This document shows, in pieces, positions 9,883 to 17,474 of a DNA stretch of 64,000 nt (position 1 is the stretch's first letter; the number at the start of each line of letters is the position of its first letter). The position numbers were made by a program, and so were the translations under genes. This stretch comes from an uncultured Paludibaculum sp. (GTDB taxonomy: Bacteria > Acidobacteriota > Terriglobia > Bryobacterales > Bryobacteraceae), in assembly GCF_963665245.1 (NCBI RefSeq), contig NZ_OY762269.1, positions 2,300,501 through 2,364,500 on the forward strand, in the 5' to 3' direction. The notes beneath the pieces are model-generated. The model was not told the origin of the DNA. It did not search any database and saw nothing but the letters and a program-made list of their open reading frames with translations.

Positions 9883-12714
9883 CTATTGTTTTGCGAACGA
9901 CGGGTCCTGCTCGGCCCCTGGTCTGGGCTTCCACTCCAGGCTGTAATACTCGCCCGGATCCCGTCCCCAGGGGTCGAACACATTCACGACGTTGGCCAAC
10001 TCAGGCGCCAGTTCGGGTACCGTGCGTAGCAGTACGCGTTTGAATGGCGACACTGGCGCCTTGTGCCCATTCGGCTCGCCCTTCTCCATCACTTCGTCGC
10101 CTGGGCCATTGTGGTTCACCCAATCGACACCCAGCTTGGTATAGAACTCGGGCCGGAATGACGAAGTGAAGAAGCGGTCGCTGAACAACCGCCGCGACGC
10201 ATTCAGGATGAATACGACGAATTGTGTCTCGGAAATCGCAAAACCATGCGGACGGGTGTACTCGGCCAGCCACCCCACCACGGTGTCCACGTCCTCGATG
10301 TTGTCGACCGTCGTGCCGTTCGGCTTGCCCAGGCAATCGTTGATCGGCGTCCCGTCCTCGTTCTTTTGGGCACCCGTAATCACCTTGGAAGCGTCGCACA
10401 CGTGCTGCCCGTAGACTTCGCGCAGCAGCGCGGTCATCTTCATCTGCTCCGCGTGCTCCGGTGAATCCTTCGCCAGATGCGGATCCGCGAAATCGTCGAA
10501 GCTGGTGAGCTGCCGCAGGCCGTATTGCCGCCGGAACTCATTGAAGCGTGGCACGCCGTGCTCGCGGTCGCGGATCAGATCCAGCGCCGTGATATCGAGC
10601 TTCTTCGTGGGACTGTCCAGCCGGCTCAACTCGATGTTCTGTAGGAATTGCGGCGAGTTCTGCAGCGTCAGCAGCCCCAGACGCTGTCGCCCCAGGCTCA
10701 GACCCCAGTTCGCCGCCCCGCGTTCGTCCATCATGGGCGTCGCTTTGGCTTCGAACGTGTCGATGATGGGAATCTTGCTGACGATCTTGTTCGGATCCTT
10801 GCCCACTTCGCGGTACTCGATCAGGTCCGGCAGCAGCGGATGCAGCCGGTAGACCGTCACAAACTCCTCGGGGAAATTGAACGGCGATCCGAAGTGATTC
10901 ACGCCGCCGTTGACATATTCCGGCTTCGTGATGTCATAGCCCTTGGCCTTGCTGCCCAGGCCGAAGATGCCTGGGCCGCTCGCAAAGACCGAATACCACG
11001 AGGTGGCCTTCTTGACGTTGTCCGATTTCCCGAAGTTCTTCGTTACGATCTCGTTCAGAACCTTGGCAACCTGTCCGCCTCCGCCGCCCAACAGGCCACT
11101 CCAGTTCGCGTTCATGGCTTCGTGTAGAGGCTCGTCGTAGAGCAGTTGTGGAGTCCATTCGATGGTGTGGATCTTGGCGATCTCGGCCGCCACCACCAGC
11201 CGCGCGCACTCGAACAGCTCTTCCGGCGTGACGTCCTTATAGGCGATCTTCTTCTTCGGATCGGCCGGATTGCGCAGACCGGAATCGTCGTTCGGCTTCT
11301 GCGCCGCCATCTTCCGGAACTCATCGACAAACGCGTTGTGCTCGCGCGTGAAGACGGTGTGGAGGAAGCTCATGCCGATGGTCCAGTTGTCCGGAAACGC
11401 GGCTGTCTCCTGGCCGGTCCATTGGGGGCTGATGGGATCTGAGGCGTCGAAGACGGGCAGATACCCGGGCTTCCCTCCGGCACTCACCAGCAGCAGTTTG
11501 GCCGGATCCTTGGGATCCCGCTTTACCCGCTTGAGCGACCGCTCGTCGTAGCCGTAGATCTGCGACGCGTCCCACCAGGCCGTACTGTTGTTGGCCATCG
11601 TCTTCGGCGCGCGCGCCAAATACTGCTTGCCGCCGCTGGAGAACTTCTCGGGCGGTCCGTCGTTGGACACGTAGCCCTTATCCACCTGGTCGTCCGGACG
11701 GCAGCCCAGCTTGCGGGCGTCGTCCTCGCTGAGTGGCGTCTCCACGCCATTCACTTTTTGCGACGCGCAGCCCACCTTCATGTACTCCGGCGCATTGTGG
11801 CCCTCGTCCATGTGCGAAAACCAGTCGTGGGTCATGAACTGGATCCAATAGGCCGCCAGCACATTGAAGAATGGCGCCTTCTTGTAATCACAGTTCGAAT
11901 CCACCGAGGCTCCTGGAAGGCCGTGACCCTCACGGCAGGCGTCCGGATTGCTCTGCGGCCGAGTGAACAGCTTGCGGCTGATCACCTGCGGATCCGGCTT
12001 CAGCAGGCCCAGGCGGTCTCCGTGGCGGTTCCGAGCCAGTTGATCCTCGCTCAGATCCGGGAACGTCGCTTCAAACTCGACATTTCGGGCGAACAGTTGG
12101 CCGGACGATCCCATCGCCGGGTTCAGGATGTCGTTGCAGATGCCCGTCAGTGTGCGGGCGCGAATCAGGTTGTCTTTGCACACCTGCTGGCCGTCGCCGC
12201 CCACGGCCGCGTAGAACGGGCTTGACGGCGGCAGACGCATCGAGCTCCAACGCTTTAGGGCGGGTCCACCCACCCCGTCGTGACCCGTGATGTAGTCCTT
12301 GTAGCTGCCGCTGTTGTCGAACAGGTTGAACTTGATCAGCTCAATACGCTGGTACTCCAGATCCAGCAGCGCCCCGCGCACCCCTCGTTTGCCTGGCGCA
12401 TCCTTGAAGATCAGGCCGGGCAGCCGACTGGACATGTCCCCCGCACCCCAGTAGTTTGTCCAGTCCACCCAAGGCGTATTGCGGAATAGCAAGGCCTTCT
12501 GGCCGCCCCGACAAAGCGCGGTGTCCTCCTGGACTTTGGCCTGGAACCGGACGTCCCGCGTGTCGGCGACCTTCCTCAAACCGGAGAGCACCATTTGCGC
12601 GCAGGCTTTCAGGGCTTCTTTCTCCGCCTGCTTTTCCTTCTCCGAAGCAGCCTGAATGGGGCTGGCAGTGCTCAGCAGACCCAGGCAGGTGAATGTGTAC
12701 AGCCATCGTTTCAT
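9883..12714 (-). CDS. secreted animal-type haem peroxidase (peroxidase/dioxygenase family)
   Basis: Secreted haem peroxidase of the animal (XPO/COX) superfamily, 943 residues, with a signal peptide at residues 1-22 (ending TASPIQAA). The distal region is visible as WIQFMTHDWFSH and the proximal haem-ligand region as LHTVFTREHNAFVDEF. NNSTAWWDASQIYGYD and the helical segment FECARLVVAAEIAKIHTIEW are typical of the catalytic core. Members oxidise halides, phenols or fatty acids; the substrate cannot be read here. An AGAGAGAAAG ribosome site precedes the ATG. The upstream flank was interrupted by an IS insertion only about 90 bp away, which could have altered its promoter. Confidence 0.88.
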   Translation of the reverse strand: MKRWLYTFTCLGLLSTASPIQAASEKEKQAEKEALKACAQMVLSGLRKVADTRDVRFQAKVQEDTALCRGGQKALLFRNTPWVDWTNYWGAGDMSSRLPGLIFKDAPGKRGVRGALLDLEYQRIELIKFNLFDNSGSYKDYITGHDGVGGPALKRWSSMRLPPSSPFYAAVGGDGQQVCKDNLIRARTLTGICNDILNPAMGSSGQLFARNVEFEATFPDLSEDQLARNRHGDRLGLLKPDPQVISRKLFTRPQSNPDACREGHGLPGASVDSNCDYKKAPFFNVLAAYWIQFMTHDWFSHMDEGHNAPEYMKVGCASQKVNGVETPLSEDDARKLGCRPDDQVDKGYVSNDGPPEKFSSGGKQYLARAPKTMANNSTAWWDASQIYGYDERSLKRVKRDPKDPAKLLLVSAGGKPGYLPVFDASDPISPQWTGQETAAFPDNWTIGMSFLHTVFTREHNAFVDEFRKMAAQKPNDDSGLRNPADPKKKIAYKDVTPEELFECARLVVAAEIAKIHTIEWTPQLLYDEPLHEAMNANWSGLLGGGGGQVAKVLNEIVTKNFGKSDNVKKATSWYSVFASGPGIFGLGSKAKGYDITKPEYVNGGVNHFGSPFNFPEEFVTVYRLHPLLPDLIEYREVGKDPNKIVSKIPIIDTFEAKATPMMDERGAANWGLSLGRQRLGLLTLQNSPQFLQNIELSRLDSPTKKLDITALDLIRDREHGVPRFNEFRRQYGLRQLTSFDDFADPHLAKDSPEHAEQMKMTALLREVYGQHVCDASKVITGAQKNEDGTPINDCLGKPNGTTVDNIEDVDTVVGWLAEYTRPHGFAISETQFVVFILNASRRLFSDRFFTSSFRPEFYTKLGVDWVNHNGPGDEVMEKGEPNGHKAPVSPFKRVLLRTVPELAPELANVVNVFDPWGRDPGEYYSLEWKPRPGAEQDPSFAKQ

Positions 12715-12786
12715 GGAAGTCTTTCTCTCTCTACCGATCCAGTATCAAGTAGATGAGATTATGCTTCCTCAATCAGCCGTTTTCAA

Positions 12787-12804
12787 GTCTGAACGCAACA
12801 AAGC
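12787..12804. repeat. left copy of 18-bp target-site duplication
   Basis: GTCTGAACGCAACAAAGC occurs directly before the left end of the IS and again directly after its right end. It is the expected footprint of a recent transposition. With the adjacent A, which also matches, the identity extends to 19 bp. Confidence 0.85.
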
Positions 12805-14325
12805 TGTCGCTAGTATGTGATCTGTCCGCATGAGTTCACACGTGATCTGTCCGTTCGAGCAGAGCGGCGGGCGAGTCTTGGAAGGTGGAAGCCCCCAAGG
12901 ATTGCCCGGCCGCGGAAGTGGAGCGGATGATGAAGCTACAAGAAGTGCTGCTGAAGGCCATGGCGAAGAAGATCACATGGTGGAGCGCGGCGGAGATCAT
13001 CGGAGTGAGCGACCGAACGATGCGACGCTGGCGGGAGAGGCTGGAAGAGCACGGCTATTCGGGCTTGGCCGACCGGCGGAAAGGCAGGCCGAGTGACAAG
13101 AGGGTGCCCTTGGCGATGGCGGAGGAGGTGTTGCGGCTGTACCAGGAAACCTACTATGACCTGAACATGCGGCACTTTCACGAGAAGCTGCGCGAGCAAC
13201 ACGGCATCCAGCTGAGCTACACGTGGGTGCAGAAGGCGCTGCAGGGTGCGGGCTTGGTGGCCAAGCGGGGTAGGCGGGCCAAGCATCGGCGGAGACGGGA
13301 GCCTCGACCGCTGCCGGGGATGCTGCTGCACATCGACGGGAGCAAGCACCAGTGGTTCAGCGATGAGCGATGGTATGACCTGATCGTGATCCTGGATGAT
13401 GCGACGAAGGAGATCTACTACGCACAGTTGGTGGAGGAGGAATCGACGCGGACGGTGATGGCGGGCCTGCGGCATGTGATTGAGTCGAAGGGTCTGTTCT
13501 GTGCGTTGTACAGCGACCGGGGCAGCCACTTTTTCGTGACGCCGAAAGCGGGCGGGAAGGTTGATAAGGGCCGTCTGACGCAGGTTGGGCGAGCGATGAA
13601 GGAGTTGGGCGTGCAGATGATCGCGGCCTACTCGCCACAAGCGCGAGGCCGGTCAGAGCGGAGCTTCGGGACCTGGCAGGGCCGACTGCCACAGGAGTTG
13701 CGGCTGGCGGGGATCACCACCGCGGAAAGGGCCAATGAGTTCTTGGCCGAACGTTACATTGGCGAGTTCAACGAGAAGTTCACGGTTGAGGCGAAGGAGA
13801 CAGGGACGGCGTTTCGGAAGACGACGCGCGCCGATCTGAACTGGGTGTTCACGGTGCAGACTGAGCGCGTGGTAGATCGGGATAACACGGTGGCGATCGG
13901 CGACCAGAGCTGGCAACTGGAGAAGAGCCGTTTCCGCCACTCCCTGGCGAAGAGCACAGTGACCATTCACGAGCACCTGGATGGAACGGTGTCGATCCGA
14001 TTTGGACCGCATGTGGTAGGCCGCTACACAGCCGAGGGCGCACGATTGCGGGACACTCGACAATCACGAAAGGAAGACTGTGGAAAAGGCGGGCCCGAGG
14101 AAGCCGAGGAAAACCGCGAGGCGGTTTCCCACGGCTCCCACCGTCCCTTGGAAATCCCGCCGAGCCGGGATTCCCACTTTCCCACCGCCCCGACGACGAC
14201 GAGAAAGGTACGTCCGAAGACCCGGAAGCCGCCTTCGGCGAGCAGAAAAGGATCATCGGGTGCGGTCAACTGATGCGGACAGATCGTGTGTGAATAAAAG
14301 CGGACAGATTGACTTACTACCGACA
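12805..14325 (+). mobile_element. IS1202-type (former ISNCY) insertion sequence, intact
   Basis: A 1521-bp element whose ends are imperfect terminal inverted repeats starting TGTCG(C/G)TAGTA. A second conserved block, TCTGTCCGC, lies about 16 nt inside each end, and a further GATCTGTCCG follows. It carries one full-length transposase gene and is bounded by 18-bp direct repeats. Long target duplications of this size are a trait I recall for part of the IS1202 family. The insertion point abuts a 13-bp-stem hairpin terminator. Element identity is strong; family assignment rests on the transposase and the duplication length. Confidence 0.85.
12885..14273 (+). CDS. IS1202-type DDE transposase
   Basis: Transposase of 462 residues using a GTG start. 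It has an N-terminal helix-turn-helix (WWSAAEIIGVSDRTMRRW, residues ~30-50), a second HTH-like region, and then an RNase-H-like catalytic core. The DDE residues can be placed: Asp in LLHIDGSKHQW, Asp in LYSDRGSHFF and Glu in GRSERSFGTW. A C-terminal beta region (VTIHEHLDGTVSIRFG) and a basic Pro/Arg/Lys-rich tail follow. Frame and catalytic residues are intact, so it is probably active. It moves the surrounding IS by cut or copy of the TGTCG-type ends. Confidence 0.88.
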   Translation: MEAPKDCPAAEVERMMKLQEVLLKAMAKKITWWSAAEIIGVSDRTMRRWRERLEEHGYSGLADRRKGRPSDKRVPLAMAEEVLRLYQETYYDLNMRHFHEKLREQHGIQLSYTWVQKALQGAGLVAKRGRRAKHRRRREPRPLPGMLLHIDGSKHQWFSDERWYDLIVILDDATKEIYYAQLVEEESTRTVMAGLRHVIESKGLFCALYSDRGSHFFVTPKAGGKVDKGRLTQVGRAMKELGVQMIAAYSPQARGRSERSFGTWQGRLPQELRLAGITTAERANEFLAERYIGEFNEKFTVEAKETGTAFRKTTRADLNWVFTVQTERVVDRDNTVAIGDQSWQLEKSRFRHSLAKSTVTIHEHLDGTVSIRFGPHVVGRYTAEGARLRDTRQSRKEDCGKGGPEEAEENREAVSHGSHRPLEIPPSRDSHFPTAPTTTRKVRPKTRKPPSASRKGSSGAVN

Positions 14326-14343
14326 GTCTGAACGCAACAAAGC
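14326..14343. repeat. right copy of 18-bp target-site duplication
   Basis: GTCTGAACGCAACAAAGC, identical to the copy left of the IS. Its last seven bases (ACAAAGC) are the start of the left arm of the terminator hairpin that follows, so the element landed at the edge of the hairpin. Confidence 0.85.
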
Positions 14344-14368
14344 CCGGCGCTGTATCGCCGGGCTTTGT
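14337..14368 (-). terminator. hairpin terminator of the minus-strand DUF4252 operon
   Basis: Perfect 13-bp stem ACAAAGCCCGGCG / CGCCGGGCTTTGT with a 6-nt loop, 17 bp downstream of the stop of the last minus-strand gene. On the minus strand the arm ends in CTTTGTTGCGTT, a weak T-rich tail. It overlaps the IS target duplication. Confidence 0.7.
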
Positions 14369-14385
14369 CTCAATTGGGATTTCTG

Positions 14386-14889
14386 TCACTGGATGTCAGG
14401 GCGTTCGCGCTCCCGCAGCCCGGTGTTCTCGGCCAGCCATTCCATCATCTTCCGGCCGTCCAGCTTCATCTGAATGATCGTGCCTTCCTCGTGCTCGCTG
14501 GTGGCGACAACCATCTCGCACGACGAACTGGACAGGCGGATGTACGCCGTTACCGCTTCCCCCTTGCGCTTCGACCGGACCTCGACCATCGGCTTCCAAT
14601 TGGAGCCCAACTCCGCTTTGACGGCGTCCTGAAACGCCTCGGACCGCACCCCACGCAGCCCGCTATCCTCGTCGAAGATCGCGATCTTCATGGAGCCCGC
14701 TCCGGCCGGCCGCTTTACGGCCACCACCGTATTCACCAGAAACCCCATGCCCGGGATTCTGGTTCGGTGGATGCCCAGGCGCGACTCCACCCGGCTGACG
14801 AAGCTGTCGAAATTCTGAGCGCGGACCGCCGGGACGGCGAGAGTCATTGAGCAGAGTACGACCGCCACCAGACTTGGTATCCGGCTCAT
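14386..14889 (-). CDS. small secreted protein, DUF4252-like
   Basis: Exported protein of 167 residues with a signal peptide (VAVVLCSMTLAVPAVRAQ, cut near residue 24). It reads as a divergent companion of the preceding DUF4252-type protein: both have a short N-terminal helix, a beta segment with a charged SEHEEGTIIQMK strand and a C-terminal helix containing Gly/Arg. It is last in the operon ECF sigma - membrane protein - DUF4252 - this gene, with only 3 bp between it and the upstream gene. Function is unknown; co-regulation by the ECF sigma is inferred from context. Confidence 0.65.
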   Translation of the reverse strand: MSRIPSLVAVVLCSMTLAVPAVRAQNFDSFVSRVESRLGIHRTRIPGMGFLVNTVVAVKRPAGAGSMKIAIFDEDSGLRGVRSEAFQDAVKAELGSNWKPMVEVRSKRKGEAVTAYIRLSSSSCEMVVATSEHEEGTIIQMKLDGRKMMEWLAENTGLRERERPDIQ

Positions 14890-14892
14890 GAC

Positions 14893-15471
14893 CTACTCCT
14901 CCTCGTCCTTCTCGCCCTTCTTCCCACCCTTGCCCGCCGGTGCTGTCACCTTCGGGATACCGAACTGTCCGCCCAGGCTCGTCAGGTCGCTGGGGTCGAT
15001 GTGCCCCATGATGTTGACGATGGTCAGTTCCTTGGGCTCGGCCGCGATGATCAGCAGGCCGCCGTCGCGGTGCAGGTAGATTTCCGAGATCTCCCGGTCG
15101 CGCCGGCTGTGGGTGCTGACGATGACAGACCACTCGGGGCCCTTCAACTGCGCACGAATGTCATCGATGTCCTTCTGCGAGTATTCGCCCTCTTTATCGA
15201 ATTCGTACCCGCGGACGTAGATGCCTTTCAGCTTCTGCGCGATCCGTTTCACGTCCGCCTCATCCTTCTTGTCGGAGAGGAACCTTGTGGCGAAGGCCAG
15301 CGTCTGCGGGTCGAGCGTCACATTCACCACTTCCGCCGCTTTGTCCGCCAGCTTGTCGAACGCGGCTGGAAACTTGATCTGCTGCGCGGGCAACAGGCCC
15401 GCCGCCATCACCATGACCAATACAGACCGAAACATCATTGCGATTCTCCCGTAATTCATTGCCCACCCCAC
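14893..15471 (-). CDS. secreted DUF4252 protein
   Basis: Exported protein, up to 192 residues. A later in-frame ATG (MFRSVLVMVMAAGLLPAQ) would give a cleaner signal peptide, so the true start may be about 13 codons downstream. The mature part matches the DUF4252 pattern: a short helix (FDKLADKAAEVVNVTL), a helix with LKGIYVRGYEFDKEG, and a strand pair ending IMGHIDPSDLTSLG. It has an unusual Lys/Glu/Gly-rich tail. DUF4252 proteins are often encoded beside ECF sigma/anti-sigma pairs in Bacteroidetes and Acidobacteria; their biochemical role is unknown. It belongs to the same operon as the sigma factor. Confidence 0.72.
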   Translation of the reverse strand: MGWAMNYGRIAMMFRSVLVMVMAAGLLPAQQIKFPAAFDKLADKAAEVVNVTLDPQTLAFATRFLSDKKDEADVKRIAQKLKGIYVRGYEFDKEGEYSQKDIDDIRAQLKGPEWSVIVSTHSRRDREISEIYLHRDGGLLIIAAEPKELTIVNIMGHIDPSDLTSLGGQFGIPKVTAPAGKGGKKGEKDEEE

Positions 15472-15825
15472 TTACTGCGCGCTTTCCTCGTGTTCCAGCG
15501 CCTGCACCCGCACTTGCGCCATGCGCAGCTTCTCACCCGTCATCCGCAGCGCCAGCATCAGCTTCGCCTTGGCCTGCTCACCTTGCACACGCTCCCGCCG
15601 GACTTGCTCCCACCGCACTCCGCCAAAGACGACCGCCAGAGTGGCTACTGCCGCCGCCCAGCGCATCCATCCGGCCGGATGCCCCCAACCCGCAAACCAC
15701 ACCCTGCGCGGCTTCACCCCTTCAGCCTTCACCCGGGCCATTACTCCCGCGGCGAACCACTCCGGCGCATCCTTCCGTTCCAACGCCTGCCGTAGATCAT
15801 TCTCAATAGGATCAAAGGGTTCCAT
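15472..15825 (-). CDS. single-span membrane protein, probable anti-sigma partner
   Basis: About 117 residues. The start is fixed by an ATGA overlap with the stop of the ECF sigma gene. The N-terminal half is cytosolic (MEPFDPIENDLRQAL..PEWFAAGVMARV), then one membrane span (about residues 53-68, AAAVATLAVVFGGV) is followed by a coiled-coil-like, Arg/Glu-rich C-terminal part. Translational coupling to the sigma gene and the topology fit a membrane anti-sigma or sigma-tethering factor. It lacks a recognisable zinc anti-sigma motif (no HxxxCxxC), so the assignment rests on context. Confidence 0.7.
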   Translation of the reverse strand: MEPFDPIENDLRQALERKDAPEWFAAGVMARVKAEGVKPRRVWFAGWGHPAGWMRWAAAVATLAVVFGGVRWEQVRRERVQGEQAKAKLMLALRMTGEKLRMAQVRVQALEHEESAQ

Positions 15826-16394
15826 CACCGCTCCTTTTCCATCCGGCCCTGTCCCAACCGCCGGGCCGCCTTCTCCTGCAACACGCCGATCGCCCGCCGC
15901 AGGTGGCTCCATACCGTCCGTTCCGGCATCTGAAGAGTGGCCGCAATCTCATGCACGTCCAGGTCCTCCTGGTAGCGGAGGATCACGACGGCCCGCTGCG
16001 TCTCGGGCAACGAAGCCACCAGACGCTGCAGATGTTCGGACATCATCGTGTCCTTCACCTGAGGCAGCGACGCCGGCTCGGCCAGCCCTTCCATCGAGAT
16101 CTCCTGCCGGTTCGACTTCTTGCGATAGTTGTCGATGCACCGATGAGTGGCCGTTTGACGCAACCAGCTCTCCATGTGTTCCGGCGAGTCAATGGAGTCC
16201 AGGTTCCGGTACAACTGCAGGAATACGTCCTGTCCGATCTCCTCGGCGATCGCCCGGTTCCGGAAGAAGTGCCAGCAGATGCTATACACCATGCGCTGGT
16301 GCGTCCGGACGATGGCCGCAAAGCCCGCATCTTCACGAGCTTCCGACCGCCATGCATGTCCGGGTATTGCTGCCACTGCCTGCCCGACTCCCAT
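15825..16394 (-). CDS. ECF-type RNA polymerase sigma factor
   Basis: Sigma-70 family, extracytoplasmic-function type, about 189 residues from the ATG at 16394. That ATG has an AGGACAGGG ribosome site; a longer reading frame would run into a repeat and is unlikely. Region 2 is seen in VYSICWHFFRNRAIAEEIGQDVFLQLYRNL and region 4 in LPETQRAVVILRYQEDLDVHEIAATL..PERTVWSHLRRAI. It directs RNA polymerase to its regulon, here presumably including its own operon with the membrane protein and two DUF4252-type secreted proteins. The signal is unknown. Confidence 0.9.
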   Translation of the reverse strand: MGVGQAVAAIPGHAWRSEAREDAGFAAIVRTHQRMVYSICWHFFRNRAIAEEIGQDVFLQLYRNLDSIDSPEHMESWLRQTATHRCIDNYRKKSNRQEISMEGLAEPASLPQVKDTMMSEHLQRLVASLPETQRAVVILRYQEDLDVHEIAATLQMPERTVWSHLRRAIGVLQEKAARRLGQGRMEKER

Positions 16395-16462
16395 TCTGCC
16401 CTGTCCTTCACACTCGAATACGAGGCAGGGTGTTGGGATTGTGCACTTTGTGGGGAAAAAGC

Positions 16463-16591
16463 TCTCAGCCATCAGCTCTCAGCGGTCAGCGCGCGCCGGC
16501 CAAGGCGGAGCCTACGGCCGGATGTAGATGCTATAGGCGTTCGTAAATCATACAAACTAAAGAGCTGAAAGCTGATAGCTGACGGCTGACC
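16463..16591. repeat. inverted clusters of NNTCAGC heptamers
   Basis: Four contiguous heptamers of the form NNTCAGC (tctcagc, catcagc, tctcagc, ggtcagc) at 16463-16490. Four in opposite orientation (GCTGANN) lie at 16564-16591, separated by a 73-bp spacer. The arms can pair imperfectly, giving a small MITE- or REP-like unit. It fills the gap between the haem-sensor stop and the ECF sigma gene. Confidence 0.7.
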
Positions 16592-16592
16592 G

Positions 16593-17468
16593 CTACTCTT
16601 CCAACATCTTCATCGCCTTCGACAGACTCCGCGTCAGCCTGTTGAACGAATCGGCCAGGACTGCGATCTCATCCTTGCCTTTCACCGGCACTTCCACGAT
16701 CTCCAGATTGCCCTTGCTGATGGCATCGGCCGCGGCGGCCATGCGGCTTACCGGCTGGATCACCGTCACGATCAGCGCCAGGTTCAGCAGAATCAGGCTG
16801 ATGACGGAGATAGCGGCCAACCACAACATGAGATCCGCAAAGGCCCGGTCGGCGATCTGCGTCGGAACCGACATCGGCACCGTGACAATCTGCGCGGCGA
16901 TGATCTCATCCACCTTCCAGCCGAACCCGTTGTTCGACCCGTAGCTGCGGATCATGGCCGGTGGCGCCGCCGCCGGGGTGCTGTGGCACTCCAGGCAGGG
17001 CGGTGTGGCCTTCATCGGCTTCGCGAGAAAGAGCGTGCGGCCTGTAGGCGTGTCGCGTTCACCGATAATCTCCTGCCGCTTCCGGTCGTTGCGGAACGAC
17101 TCCACCACATCGGTCTCCCAATCGGTTGCCCGATTGACCAGATTGGTGGGATTCAAGGTGGCTTCCTTGTACGTATAGTCGGGGAACTTGCTATGCAGAT
17201 AGCCGAAGATCTGGCCGGCCGAGTAAGCGGGCACGGTCTGAGGGAAGAAGGTGTTCTCCTGCTTCTCGCGCGGCGTCAGCAGCGGTTTGATCTGCTTGGC
17301 CGTGTAGGTGCGCGTCGACGCCGTGGTCTCCATCATCAGCCGCGCCTCCTGCAGAACCCGTTCACGCGCGTTGTTGCGCAGGAACTGGCGCGCGGCGTAG
17401 CCGGTGGCGATCAGCCCCAGTCCGAAGACCAGCACGAACATAAGATTGAACTTCAGCAGTAGTTTCAT
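16593..17468 (-). CDS. haem-c sensor membrane protein (DUF3365 plus HAMP)
   Basis: Inner-membrane sensor of 291 residues: span 1 at ~6-26, a periplasmic domain to ~205, span 2 (LMLWLAAISVISLILLNLALIVTVI) and a HAMP domain (PVSRMAAAADAISKGNLEIVEVPVKGKDEIAVLADSF, split here by function). The periplasmic part is of the Tll0287/DUF3365 type and carries one c-type haem motif, CLECH, after KPMKATPP. Such domains are thought to sense redox or gases. The protein ends just after the HAMP and a short coiled coil, so it has no output domain of its own. It starts 6 bp after the Ser/Thr kinase stop, so a shared transcript and a functional link are likely. Confidence 0.85.
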   Translation of the reverse strand: MKLLLKFNLMFVLVFGLGLIATGYAARQFLRNNARERVLQEARLMMETTASTRTYTAKQIKPLLTPREKQENTFFPQTVPAYSAGQIFGYLHSKFPDYTYKEATLNPTNLVNRATDWETDVVESFRNDRKRQEIIGERDTPTGRTLFLAKPMKATPPCLECHSTPAAAPPAMIRSYGSNNGFGWKVDEIIAAQIVTVPMSVPTQIADRAFADLMLWLAAISVISLILLNLALIVTVIQPVSRMAAAADAISKGNLEIVEVPVKGKDEIAVLADSFNRLTRSLSKAMKMLEE

Positions 17469-17474
17469 GGCGAA

